A stretch of DNA of 64,000 nt, taken from positions 1 through 64,000 of the forward strand of contig DATDFQ010000028.1 of NCBI GenBank assembly GCA_036522515.1. Direction: 5' to 3'. Both the position numbers and the translations under genes were made by a program. The notes beneath the pieces were generated by a model, which searched no databases, was not told where the DNA came from, and saw nothing but the letters and a program-made list of their open reading frames with translations. Position 1 is the stretch's first letter. The number at the start of each line of letters is the position of its first letter. Shown here piece by piece: positions 8,409 through 17,054 of this stretch. The stretch comes from Bacteroidota bacterium (lineage in GTDB: Bacteria; Bacteroidota; Ignavibacteria; UBA10030; SZUA-254).

Positions 8409-10151
8409 TTAACGGTTAAGGAGCTTGGCGACTTCCCCGGCGCCGAGGGTGTTGATCACGTCTTTTTTCTCGAGCCATCCCTTGCGGGCAATCCCGACGC
8501 CGTAGCGCACATCCGTGAGACCGTGAATATTGTGCGCGTCCGGGTTGATGCTTATTTTGACGCCTTTTTCCTTCGCATACTTGCACAGCCGCCAGTCGAG
8601 GTCGAGCCGGAGGGGGTGAGAATTTATTTCAATCATTTTCCCGAAGTCCGACGCGGCATTGATCACCTCAACCATGTTCACGGGGTACCCTTCGCGTTCC
8701 AGCAGAAGCCTGCCGGTGGGGTGGCCGAGCATGGTCACATATTTGTTTTTGACGGCCTTGATGATCCGCTTCGTGGCCTCTTTCTCCGTCATTTTGAACT
8801 TGCTGTGGACGGAGGCGACCACAAAATCGAATCCCGCAAGGATCCGGTCGTTCCAGTCGAGGCTTCCGTCTCCCAGGATATCCACCTCGGTGCCCTTAAA
8901 GATCCGAAAACCCCGGAAGGTCCCATTAAGTGATTCGATTTCCTTGTGCTGAAGTTTCACACGGGCCTCGCTCAGACCGCCCGCGTAGGCCGCGATCTTG
9001 CTGTGATCGGCAATTCCGATGTATTCCCAGCCCAGCGCCCTGGCCGCCTGGGCCATCTCGGCGATGGAATTCGATCCGTCGCTGTATGTCGAGTGGCAAT
9101 GAAATGTGCCGCGGATGTCCGATTCTTCGATCAATCTCGGAAGCGTACCCTTATGAGCGGCGTCGATTTCGCCCATATTCTCCCGAAGCTCCGGGGGGAC
9201 ATATGACAATCCCAGTGCCTTGTAGAGGTCTTCTTCCGTTTTGCAGGTGACGAGGCGTTTCGGCTTTGTCCGCAATTCGGATGCGGGAAGCTTTGAGAAG
9301 CCGTACTCGTTGAGGCTCCACCCGAACCGCTTGGCACGGGCGCGGATCTCGATATTGTGCTCCTTGCTGCCCGTGAAGTACTCCAGGGCGTAGGGATATT
9401 CGCTATCGGAGGTGATTCTGAGATCGCAATTGATTCCCGATTTGAGCACAACGCTCGATTTCGTCTTCCCTTTGGCGAGGACCTTTTCCACGTCCTCGTG
9501 CCTGGTGAAGGCGTCCATGATCTTCGGCGCGCGTCCGCTTCCGGCGCTCGCGAGGATGTCGATGTCGCCTATGACTTCCTTCCGGCGGCGGAGGCTTCCG
9601 GCAATCTCGCACCGGATCACCCCCTGCTGGCGGCGGATGAGGGCGAGGATGGAGTCTGCGGCCGTCCGGGCCGTAGAATAGAGGTGCTTATCCGCGTGCT
9701 TCTGAAGCTGCTCGATTCCCGAGAGGATGTTCGCTTCCGTCTTTTCGCCGAAGCCTTCCATCGAACCGAGTTTGTGGGCCGCCGCGGCAGCTTTGAGCTG
9801 ATCGACGCTCTTGATCCCGAGTTTCTCATGGAGGAGCTTGACCTTCTTCGGCCCCAGCCCCTGGATCCGGAGCATCTCGGTAAGTCCGGCAGGGAGGGAG
9901 GACTTCAGCTTCTCGTAGTAGGGGGAACTTCCGGTCTCGACGAGTTCCACGATCTTTTCGGCGAGGCCTTCTCCGATCCCTTTGATGTTCTTCAGGCCTC
10001 CGCTCTCGATCAGGGCGCTCAAATCGTCAGGGAGAGCCGCGATGATCCTGGAACCGTTGTGGAAGGCGCGGCACTTGAAGGGATTCTCTCCCTTGAGTTC
10101 CAGAAGGGTGCCGATCTCGTCGAGTATGGAGGCGACTTCTTTGTTCGTCAT
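8409..10151 (-). CDS. polX: DNA polymerase/3'-5' exonuclease of the X family with PHP domain
   Basis: A repair polymerase of 580 aa, the usual length for bacterial PolX. The N-terminal part has helix-hairpin-helix segments (IKGIGEGLAEKI, IQGLGPKKVKLL), then the nucleotidyltransferase palm with GDIDILAS supplying two catalytic aspartates and CDLRI the third. The C-terminal PHP domain starts at about residue 340 (TFHCHSTYSDGS, GIADHSK, VASVHSKF, GHPTGR, NPDAHNI) and keeps the metal-binding histidines, so exonuclease/phosphoesterase activity is expected. The role is base-excision gap filling. The start ATG overlaps nothing; the type III PKS gene ends 48 nt upstream. Confidence 0.96.
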   Translation of the reverse strand: MTNKEVASILDEIGTLLELKGENPFKCRAFHNGSRIIAALPDDLSALIESGGLKNIKGIGEGLAEKIVELVETGSSPYYEKLKSSLPAGLTEMLRIQGLGPKKVKLLHEKLGIKSVDQLKAAAAAHKLGSMEGFGEKTEANILSGIEQLQKHADKHLYSTARTAADSILALIRRQQGVIRCEIAGSLRRRKEVIGDIDILASAGSGRAPKIMDAFTRHEDVEKVLAKGKTKSSVVLKSGINCDLRITSDSEYPYALEYFTGSKEHNIEIRARAKRFGWSLNEYGFSKLPASELRTKPKRLVTCKTEEDLYKALGLSYVPPELRENMGEIDAAHKGTLPRLIEESDIRGTFHCHSTYSDGSNSIAEMAQAARALGWEYIGIADHSKIAAYAGGLSEARVKLQHKEIESLNGTFRGFRIFKGTEVDILGDGSLDWNDRILAGFDFVVASVHSKFKMTEKEATKRIIKAVKNKYVTMLGHPTGRLLLEREGYPVNMVEVINAASDFGKMIEINSHPLRLDLDWRLCKYAKEKGVKISINPDAHNIHGLTDVRYGVGIARKGWLEKKDVINTLGAGEVAKLLNR

Positions 10152-10199
10152 GCTATTTGAGGAGTTGATAAAAACAGAACACGCGTGCGGCGGATAGCC

Positions 10200-11249
10200 T
10201 CACCACCGGAGGAGAGCCCCTTCGAGCGCGAGGCCAGGGCCCATCGCGAGCATCACTCCGAGGTCGCCCGGCCGGGGCGCCGATTCCCGCAAAGTTTCCT
10301 GAAGTACGAACAGGACCGTGGGCGACGACATGTTTCCGAAGTGCTTCAGCACGCATTCGCTGTGGCGGACCTGTTCGTCCGTGAGGGCGAGCTCCGCCTT
10401 GAGATTGTCGATGACCTTCCTTCCGCCGGAGTGGAGGATCCAATGCCGGATTAGGTCCTTCCTCACGCCGGTCTTCTGGAGCAGGTCCGTCACGACTTGC
10501 TTTGCGAGTTTGCCCGCAACGTCCCGGATATCCTTGGAGAGAATGATGCGCAGCTTGCCGTCGCGTTGCTCGAATCCGACCTTATCGATGAGCGAGGGCT
10601 CGAGAAACGAGATGAATTCCGAGATGCGTGGAACCGTTCCCTCTCCGTCCATGCCAACGATCACCGCCGCCGCGCCATCGGCACAGATGGCGTTCCCCAC
10701 GACCGTTTCAAGAGAGTCGTCGATGTAATAACAGGCGGAGCATATCTCAACCGTAATGAGGAGCGCGCGCTTCTCCGGGTACGCTTTCACGAAGTCGTAG
10801 GCGCGCTGCAGGCCCGGCATCGCCCCCGCGCACCCCATCCCGAGAAGGTCCGCGCGCTGAATATCGCGCCTCATCCCCAATTCCTTGATCAGGAGGGAGG
10901 AGAGGCCCGGGCAGAGGTACCCGGTGCACGACACGGCGACAATGTAGTCGACGTCGGAGATGGAATACCCACCGGAGGCGAGGCAGGCGTTGATGGCCTC
11001 TGCGCTGAGCGTAACCGATCCTACCGCGAACCGTTCGTGGAGTTCGTCTGAACTCTCGTTGAGATTGAACGATTCGATATCGAAACAAAAATGCCGGAAG
11101 TCAATCCCGGAGTTCATGAAGATCTGCCTGACCCGCTCGCTCCGGTAAAATGCCGATGAGCGGTGTGCCAGCTCGTAGATTTCCTCCTGGGAATATCGGC
11201 GCGGCGGGTTTGCCGTGCCGACGGCGAGAATGGCGGGAGAGGCGTTCAC
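10200..11249 (-). CDS. Type III polyketide synthase (chalcone/stilbene synthase family)
   Basis: A homodimeric condensing enzyme of 349 aa that extends an acyl-CoA starter with malonyl-CoA without an ACP. The Cys-His-Asn triad is intact: Cys140 in LLGMGCAGAMPGL, His273 in WILHSGGRKVID and Asn306 in LKHFGNMSSP; the C-terminal GPGLALEG loop is also present. The start is a GTG. Bacterial relatives make alkylresorcinols, alkylpyrones or dihydroxyphenylacetyl-CoA; the sequence alone does not settle the product. No methyltransferase, oxidase or fatty-acid loading gene is next to it: the neighbours are polX and dus, so it may act alone on a fatty acyl-CoA. Confidence 0.9.
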   Translation of the reverse strand: MNASPAILAVGTANPPRRYSQEEIYELAHRSSAFYRSERVRQIFMNSGIDFRHFCFDIESFNLNESSDELHERFAVGSVTLSAEAINACLASGGYSISDVDYIVAVSCTGYLCPGLSSLLIKELGMRRDIQRADLLGMGCAGAMPGLQRAYDFVKAYPEKRALLITVEICSACYYIDDSLETVVGNAICADGAAAVIVGMDGEGTVPRISEFISFLEPSLIDKVGFEQRDGKLRIILSKDIRDVAGKLAKQVVTDLLQKTGVRKDLIRHWILHSGGRKVIDNLKAELALTDEQVRHSECVLKHFGNMSSPTVLFVLQETLRESAPRPGDLGVMLAMGPGLALEGALLRW

Positions 11250-11281
11250 CGGGTCACTCGGATTCGAGCCCCGTCGAACGC

Positions 11282-12286
11282 TCAGGCCGCGAGGGCTTCG
11301 TCTCTGGTTTGTGGGGTGCCATCCGGAAAATTGGCAGCGAATTGCCGGAGTTCTTCAAGAATCTGGTCGAGCGCTGTGTGTGCCATGAGCCGGGCGCGCA
11401 GCCAGGCGATACCGCGGATATTGCGAAGGTAACCGCTATAATGTTTGCGGAATTCGATCACCCCGTAGCGGTCGCCCTTGTGTTCGATCGATAACCTCAG
11501 GTGCTGGATCAGGGTTTCAAGACGCGCTTCGAAGGAGGGCTCCGGAAGCAGAGATCCCGTCTTGAGATAATGTTTTATCTCTCGGAAAATCCAGGGATTC
11601 TGGATCGCGCCTCGGGCGACCATGACACCGTCGCATCCGGTCACATCGAACGCGTGCTTCGCCGAGGCCGGGGAGTCTATCCCACCGTTCACGATGATGG
11701 GGATTTCCACGGCCTTCTTCACGAGGGGGATCCAGGAGTAATCGGGGGCTCCCTGGTGCCCCTGCGCCCTGGTCCGGCAATGGACGGTGAGAGCTTTTGC
11801 ACCGGAGTCTTCAACCATTTTCGCCACATCCACGATCCGGATCGTCGAGGTGTCCCAGCCAAGGCGGGTTTTCACGGTGACTGGAATCCCCACCGAGGAG
11901 ACGACGGTCGATATGATCCTCATCATCCGGTCCGGATCGAGGAGCAAACCGGCTCCCGCCCCGTGGCCGGCGACGTTTTTGACCCAGCATCCGCAATTGA
12001 TGTCGATCAGATCGGGGTTCAATTCTGCCGCCATCCTTGCGGCGCCCGCCATCGATTCCTCGGCCCCGCCATAAATCTGGATTCCGAACGGCCGTTCCTC
12101 TTCCAGGAACTCCATTTTCCGCTTCGTTTTGGCGGAACTGCGGACAAGGCCCTCCGCGTTGACGAATTCCGTATACATGACGTCCGCCCCGAGCCGCTTG
12201 CAGATGAGCCGGAACGGAATATCCGTCACATCTTCCATCGGTGCGAGGAGAACCGCCTGCGATATGTCTGTTTTGCCGATGATCAT
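11282..12286 (-). CDS. dus: tRNA-dihydrouridine synthase (DusB-like)
   Basis: An FMN enzyme that reduces uridines in the tRNA D-loop. The 334-aa protein has the TIM-barrel motifs APMEDVTDIPFR, GIQIYGG, the catalytic-loop segment NCGCWVKNVAG, KTRLGWD, HCRTRAQG, NGGIDSP and MVARGAIQNPWIF. Oddly, the usual GCP motif around the catalytic Cys100 is GCW here (Trp101), with a second Cys at 98. I start at ATG 12286, just before the conserved N-terminus; the longer reading to 12313 is encoded by a dispersed repeat. The upstream neighbour is the secreted T9SS protein, probably not co-transcribed in a functional sense. Confidence 0.92.
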   Translation of the reverse strand: MIIGKTDISQAVLLAPMEDVTDIPFRLICKRLGADVMYTEFVNAEGLVRSSAKTKRKMEFLEEERPFGIQIYGGAEESMAGAARMAAELNPDLIDINCGCWVKNVAGHGAGAGLLLDPDRMMRIISTVVSSVGIPVTVKTRLGWDTSTIRIVDVAKMVEDSGAKALTVHCRTRAQGHQGAPDYSWIPLVKKAVEIPIIVNGGIDSPASAKHAFDVTGCDGVMVARGAIQNPWIFREIKHYLKTGSLLPEPSFEARLETLIQHLRLSIEHKGDRYGVIEFRKHYSGYLRNIRGIAWLRARLMAHTALDQILEELRQFAANFPDGTPQTRDEALAA

Positions 12287-12299
12287 GGTTTTTCGAGGT

Positions 12300-12403
12300 G
12301 TCATTCTGAGCACGTTCGCTTCGCTCAGTGCAAACTCTACGCAGTGAAGCGAAGAATCTCCTATTCCGACCAGTGAGATCCTTCGCTTCGCTCAGGATGA
12401 CAA
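12300..12403. repeat. Dispersed CTCAGGATGAC-type repeat, two copies head to head
   Basis: A GTGTCATTCTGAGCACGTTC... unit and a GAGATCCTTCGC...CTCAGGATGACA unit flank a short centre. Related copies are at 17809-17860, 21237-21291 and 34845-34955. The copy here overlaps possible upstream starts of dus. No protein is encoded. Confidence 0.7.
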
Positions 12404-12440
12404 TACTAAAATATCGAAAATACGGCCGGAATGCAAGCCC

Positions 12441-15400
12441 CTATTTCATCAACAGAATCTTTCGGACCTGGCTGAAATCGCCTGCGGTCAGGCGGACCAT
12501 GTACATTCCCGAGGGGACCGTCAATCCGTGCTCGTCCCTCGAATCCCATTCCGTGACATGGTATCCGGCTGCCTGCTCTCCGTTCATGAGAGTCGCAATC
12601 TTTCGCCCCAACACGTCGTAGACGGTGATATTAACCGCCGCCGCCTTCGGGACATCCACGCTGAATTGCGTCGTCGGATTGAAGGGATTGGGATAATTCT
12701 GCGAGAGGGCGAATTCCTTCGGTACCGCAAGCCCGTCCACGAGCTTCAAAACCAGTTTCGTGACGTTGGGATCGGAGATCGTCACTTTGCCGGTCCCGTT
12801 AATGATGCCGAGCAGCTGGCGTTCTTTTGGCGTCGTTGCCATGATCGCAAGTTTTTGATGTTCGCCCGGCTGAGATTCCCATGACAGGCTGAGTGGGTAG
12901 ACGGCGTCATCCATGGTAATCGTGTACTCATTGAGATTTGCATGATCGGGCTGCGAAGGATAGACCTCAACCATTCTGCCCGAGGCAAACCTCACGTTCA
13001 AAGCCTTCTCGGGAGCCGAAGGGGGCAATTCGTACTTATGCGCGGCTTCTGCGCTGAGAATGGCGTCCGAGCCGATGTAAAGTGTCTGCGATCGACCCTT
13101 GACCTCCTGGATCGTTACCCTGTCCAGGCCCGAGAGTTCCGAAATACCAGGGGACTGCTTGGCGATTGCGCCGGAAGTCGAACAGAGGTGCATAATGCCC
13201 GCCGCATTCGTTTTTACCCAATATCCTCTTCCTGGATTTATTATTGTGGCGACAGTGTACGAACCGGAGAAGCCAAAGTAGGGGGAGGTGACAATCGACG
13301 GAGGCGTCGTTGTAAGTGAGCCAACGAGCACCGGCTGCGACACGCAGCCGATAATGTTCCAGCCGGCCAGGAGCGTGTCATCGACGCAAGTTATGGCAGA
13401 TCCAACATAGCACTGATTCTGAGCGCCGCTGAACTTCACCCAGTACCCGCGCCCGGGGACGATTGTCTGTGTGGGAACGTAGCTTCCCCCATAGTAGAAC
13501 GCGCTCGGCGATGTTGCCGTCGGGAAGATGAATGACTTCTGATTGCTGGGAGAAAATGAGCCGAGGCAAACGAGGTTCCAACCGTCCGTTCCGGCCGTAC
13601 AGAAGAGGACCGGGTTATACGTGACGCACAGCCCGTTGTGAAGATGGCTCTCGGGAGGGTAGCCATCCTTGTTGAAATAATTGAACGGAGCAATTGGGCC
13701 CGGAGGATGCTTCAGGGAATCCGAATTGATCCCGGTGAGGTTTGCCGCGTCGAGCCCGCCAATACCGATGTTCGGATACTGGAATTGGATCGTTCCCGTA
13801 CCGCGGTCAAGGATTACACGGAATATGTCGTTATCGCCGATCGCCCCGGTGGCGTCGAAATCGCCGCTGGAGTCCCACTCAACGACAAATTTTCCGGGGT
13901 ATGCGGTGCTGCTTGTCCGGACATGGCCATATGTGGCAAAGGGTGAATCCTGTTTGCTGATCCAATCCGCCCAATACGGGGCGATAAAATTCTTGGGCAT
14001 AAAGCCCGCGGCGCGGCGTGCGGTATCGGGCCGACCCTGGTGCTGGCGCTGCGGAAGGTCAAACCCGTCGGTTGCAAATCCGTTGGAGTTGACGTCGAGC
14101 GTATCTGTGGCGTTCCTGGAGAGCGCGATCGCTCCGTTCACGCCGACCCACGCATAATTCAGCGTGTCTCCAAAATAGACAAACGGTCCGCCGAGTGAAT
14201 AGGGTCCGGCAGTTCCGTCATCTCCCCTGGCTACGTTGGTTGTGCCCGGAGGGAGGAACCATTTCGAAGTGTCGATGACGGTCCCGGTACCGACGATGCT
14301 CATCGGGGTGCAGGCCAGCGTCGTATCGCACAAATAATAAGTGCTGTTGAAGTCAACGACCTTGTACGTATATTCAAGCGTGGAGTCGGCCGAACCAAGG
14401 GAGTCAACTGCGAAAACTCTGTAATGGACGATCCTGTTTTTTGAGCCTGTTCCCGGGAGAGTTCCGAGATACGTGTCCCCTCCGATATTCCCCAGCGATG
14501 CCGAACCGCTGGTGACCAAATTTCCGGCCAGGTCGGTGACCCTGTAACGAATGCCCGCCGATTCGACGCCTGCCTTGCCCGCATCCGCGGGATCGCAGTC
14601 GAATATTTCGGCGGAAATTGTCTGGGGTGCCGTAGAAATTGTATTATTGATCTTGTCGAAGTTGGAAATCGTCGGGGGGAGGTTGGAAGTCGCGGTCATG
14701 ACGTACCAGAAATTGATGTTAAAATCGCCGCGCGCCACCCAGCCTTTGCAGGTAAAGCCCGCCTGGAAAGTGACAACGTTCTCATAGAACTTCCAGTTGT
14801 GAGAGTGAACGTGGTCTGTGTCGGCCGAAGCGAAAAAGCCCGTATTCTGGTTTGTGCCGCATGTTCCGCAGCAATTGTCGTTGACATCTCCCGTGATCTT
14901 TAGTGTCATGAAAAATGGAACTCCCTGGTGAAGCGTCACAGTCCCGCCGGTCGCGAGCGATGGATCCATATAAACCGAGTTGACGCTATTTGCTTTCGCT
15001 TTCACAGGGAATCCTGATAGCCCCCAGATTGATGAATCGACAGGCGGGTAGGATGGGCCGGGGCCTCCTACCACGGTTGAAGTCCACGGACCGGTGGCAT
15101 CTTCGGGGAAGGCTGCGACGCCATCCTCGAGATCGGCGCTGCTTTCCCAGTAGCCCCAGCACGTGCTTGAGGAAGCGGCGGGATATCCGCCGTAACCGGG
15201 GCCGTGGCCCGGATAGACGTTCGATTTAAAGAGCCGGAGGACCAGTTGCGAGTCGGGAGCGCACACATTCGCGGATTGGAACCAGAAGACACTGTCGAGG
15301 GTTCCGTTCGCCGGTGGCATAAACCACTCTGCGACGATATCGTTGTGGAAACCGATATGATTGGTAGTGCTGGGGTAGAGCGCAGGGGGGTACCCGAATG

Positions 15401-15575
15401 TGGCCAGACCCGTACATCCCGCGCCTTCGGGGAAGAGCCCCACTTCCTTCGCGACGGAGAGGGGGCTTTGACCCTTCGCGAGAGGGATCGCATCCCCCCT
15501 GGAACTAACGAGGAATCGCTGCTGTGACAGGGCAGGGAGGGCAGCAAGAATCAAAAGAGGTAGTAGTCGTTTCAT
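12441..15575 (-). CDS. Large secreted protein with type IX secretion sorting domain
   Basis: A 1044-aa exported protein of unknown function. The N-terminus is a signal peptide (MKRLLPLLILAALPALSQQ). The last ~85 residues form a Por/type IX C-terminal domain: QNYPNPFNPTT, VYDVLGRKIATLM, WDSRDEHG, VPSGMYMVRL and the basic end KILLMK. The middle holds beta-rich segments: a Cys-rich region near 250 (NCCGTCGTN), an Ig-like segment near 340-415, and two copies of a module running from GWN(L/I) to PGRGYWVK (about 661-712 and 737-785). The Cys-rich, Gly/Pro/Ser-rich composition suits a surface or extracellular protein. An AAAGGAT ribosome-binding site lies 6 nt before the ATG. No catalytic motif was recognised. 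Confidence 0.85.
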   Translation of the reverse strand: MKRLLPLLILAALPALSQQRFLVSSRGDAIPLAKGQSPLSVAKEVGLFPEGAGCTGLATFGYPPALYPSTTNHIGFHNDIVAEWFMPPANGTLDSVFWFQSANVCAPDSQLVLRLFKSNVYPGHGPGYGGYPAASSSTCWGYWESSADLEDGVAAFPEDATGPWTSTVVGGPGPSYPPVDSSIWGLSGFPVKAKANSVNSVYMDPSLATGGTVTLHQGVPFFMTLKITGDVNDNCCGTCGTNQNTGFFASADTDHVHSHNWKFYENVVTFQAGFTCKGWVARGDFNINFWYVMTATSNLPPTISNFDKINNTISTAPQTISAEIFDCDPADAGKAGVESAGIRYRVTDLAGNLVTSGSASLGNIGGDTYLGTLPGTGSKNRIVHYRVFAVDSLGSADSTLEYTYKVVDFNSTYYLCDTTLACTPMSIVGTGTVIDTSKWFLPPGTTNVARGDDGTAGPYSLGGPFVYFGDTLNYAWVGVNGAIALSRNATDTLDVNSNGFATDGFDLPQRQHQGRPDTARRAAGFMPKNFIAPYWADWISKQDSPFATYGHVRTSSTAYPGKFVVEWDSSGDFDATGAIGDNDIFRVILDRGTGTIQFQYPNIGIGGLDAANLTGINSDSLKHPPGPIAPFNYFNKDGYPPESHLHNGLCVTYNPVLFCTAGTDGWNLVCLGSFSPSNQKSFIFPTATSPSAFYYGGSYVPTQTIVPGRGYWVKFSGAQNQCYVGSAITCVDDTLLAGWNIIGCVSQPVLVGSLTTTPPSIVTSPYFGFSGSYTVATIINPGRGYWVKTNAAGIMHLCSTSGAIAKQSPGISELSGLDRVTIQEVKGRSQTLYIGSDAILSAEAAHKYELPPSAPEKALNVRFASGRMVEVYPSQPDHANLNEYTITMDDAVYPLSLSWESQPGEHQKLAIMATTPKERQLLGIINGTGKVTISDPNVTKLVLKLVDGLAVPKEFALSQNYPNPFNPTTQFSVDVPKAAAVNITVYDVLGRKIATLMNGEQAAGYHVTEWDSRDEHGLTVPSGMYMVRLTAGDFSQVRKILLMK

Positions 15576-15706
15576 GGCGATCCTTTCCCGAAATGAATTC
15601 TGACCTCCCGTATATCCCGACCTGATTCAGGTAGTATCGGACTTTTTCTGCTGAAAGTCAAAGGAGTCGCCCGGTGGGTAGAGGGTGAATTTCAACAGCC
15701 GAACCG

Positions 15707-15736
15707 AAAACCCGCAGCCTAAAGGCTGCGGCTACC
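15707..15736 (-). repeat. GGTAG palindrome overlapping the idh stop codon
   Basis: Stem GCAGCC/GGCTGC, loop TTTA on the minus strand, followed by GGGTTTT. The TAG stop of the isocitrate dehydrogenase gene is the TAG of the repeat's GGTAGCC flank. The hairpin plus T-run makes a plausible terminator for that gene. Confidence 0.7.
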
Positions 15737-16742
15737 CTACCTTCCCCGCAATGGCCTCAGCCATTTCCATCGTTCCGACGGGTTTTCCGGGATTCAGGTC
15801 GGCGGTGACGAATTTTCCCTCCCGGACGACGGATTCGACGGCGGACTCGATCTTCTTCGCTATTTCCCCCTCTCCGAGATGGCGGACCATCATGGCGGAT
15901 GCGAGGATGAGGGCGCTCGGATTCGCGATGTTCTTCCCGGCGATGTCCGGGGCGCTTCCGTGCACGGCTTCGAACAGGGAGACCGATGCGCCGATATTCG
16001 CTCCCGGAGCAAGGCCGAGGCCCCCCACGAGGCCCGAGCAGAGGTCCGACAGGATATCACCGAACAGGTTGGTGGTTACGATGACATCGAACTGATGCGG
16101 GTTCATCACCAGTTGCATGCACATATTGTCGATAATCTTGTCCTCCATCCGAATCTCGGGATAATCCGCGGCGACCGCCCGGGCTACGTCGAGGAAGATA
16201 CCCCCTGTAAACTTCAGGATGTTCGCCTTATGGACGACGGTGACCTTCTTCCGCCCCGCCTTCTTCGCGTATTCGAAGGCGTAACGGATGATCCGTTCTG
16301 AGCCGGAGCGGGTGACGACGCCGATCGTTTCGGCGGCGCTCTTGGCGGGGTCTATGTAATGCTCGATCCCCGCATAAAACTCCTCCGTATTCTCCCTCAG
16401 GACGATTAGATCGATCTTCTCCCACGGGGTCTTGACGCCGTCAAACGATCTCGCCGGCCGGAGGTTGACGAAGAGGTCAAATTCCTTCCGGAGGGCGACG
16501 TTCACGCTTCGGAAGCCGGAGCCGATGGGTGTGGTCAGGGGGCCTTTGAGGGCGACCTTGTTCCTCGTGATCGATTCGATGACGCCGGGAGGAAGTGGAT
16601 CTTTGTACTTCTCGAGCGCCTTCGCGCCGGCCTCGAGTGTTTCCCATTCGATGGGGACTTTCGCAGCCTCGAGGACGCTGAGCGTGGCCTTGCTGATCTC
16701 CGGACCGATGCCGTCGCCCGGAAGAAGCGTTACTTTATGCAT
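15732..16742 (-). CDS. NAD-dependent isocitrate/isopropylmalate-family dehydrogenase
   Basis: A 336-aa beta-decarboxylating dehydrogenase. Motifs are LLPGDGIGPEI at the N-terminus, NLRPARSFDGV, VLRENTEEFYAGIEH, KANILK, NLFGDILSDL and the cofactor-side EAVHGSAPDIAGKNIANPSALILASAMM. The segment RENTEEFYAG and the short length fit NAD-type isocitrate dehydrogenase rather than LeuB, and no leuC or leuD is nearby, so a TCA-cycle role is most likely. The start is ATG 16742, directly before the conserved HKVTLLPGDG; an upstream in-frame extension runs into repeat sequence and is rejected. It is monocistronic and divergent from the MOSC gene. Confidence 0.88.
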   Translation of the reverse strand: MHKVTLLPGDGIGPEISKATLSVLEAAKVPIEWETLEAGAKALEKYKDPLPPGVIESITRNKVALKGPLTTPIGSGFRSVNVALRKEFDLFVNLRPARSFDGVKTPWEKIDLIVLRENTEEFYAGIEHYIDPAKSAAETIGVVTRSGSERIIRYAFEYAKKAGRKKVTVVHKANILKFTGGIFLDVARAVAADYPEIRMEDKIIDNMCMQLVMNPHQFDVIVTTNLFGDILSDLCSGLVGGLGLAPGANIGASVSLFEAVHGSAPDIAGKNIANPSALILASAMMVRHLGEGEIAKKIESAVESVVREGKFVTADLNPGKPVGTMEMAEAIAGKVG

Positions 16743-17054
16743 CAGATGGTCTTTTTCTTGATTAATGAGGTGATAATGTACGAAAAATAACGGCACCGAA
16801 CAATGGAGCGAAGGGCGGAAGGAAGGCTTCTCGTTCCGCCGCTCTGCGGCGGAATGCATATTCGGGCGCTCCGCGCCCGCGGCCGCGGAGCGGCCGGGAT
16901 ACGCGTTGCCACGCGGAGCGTGGGAACGAGAAAACCGAAAACCCGCAGCCTAAAGGCTGCGGCTACCCTGCCCGAAAGACTTTTAGTGTTGATACTTTCC
17001 GGCCGTCTTCCTACATTCAACAGTCAAAACCATTTCATCCTCAACGGCAAGCCC
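16743..17054. repeat. Divergent intergenic filled with tandem palindromes
   Basis: This 312-bp gap between idh and the MOSC gene contains at least five consecutive palindromes. They are TTCCGCCG-CTCTG-CGGCGGAA (16834-16854), CGGGCG-CTCCG-CGCCCG (16863-16879), GGCCG-CGGAG-CGGCC (16881-16895), CCACG-CGGAG-CGTGG (about 16909-16923) followed by GAACGAGAAA, and a GGTAG palindrome with stem GCAGCC at 16938-16967. The first four share a CTCCG/CGGAG-like core while the stems differ by paired changes. No clear promoter for either flanking gene was found. Confidence 0.75.
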
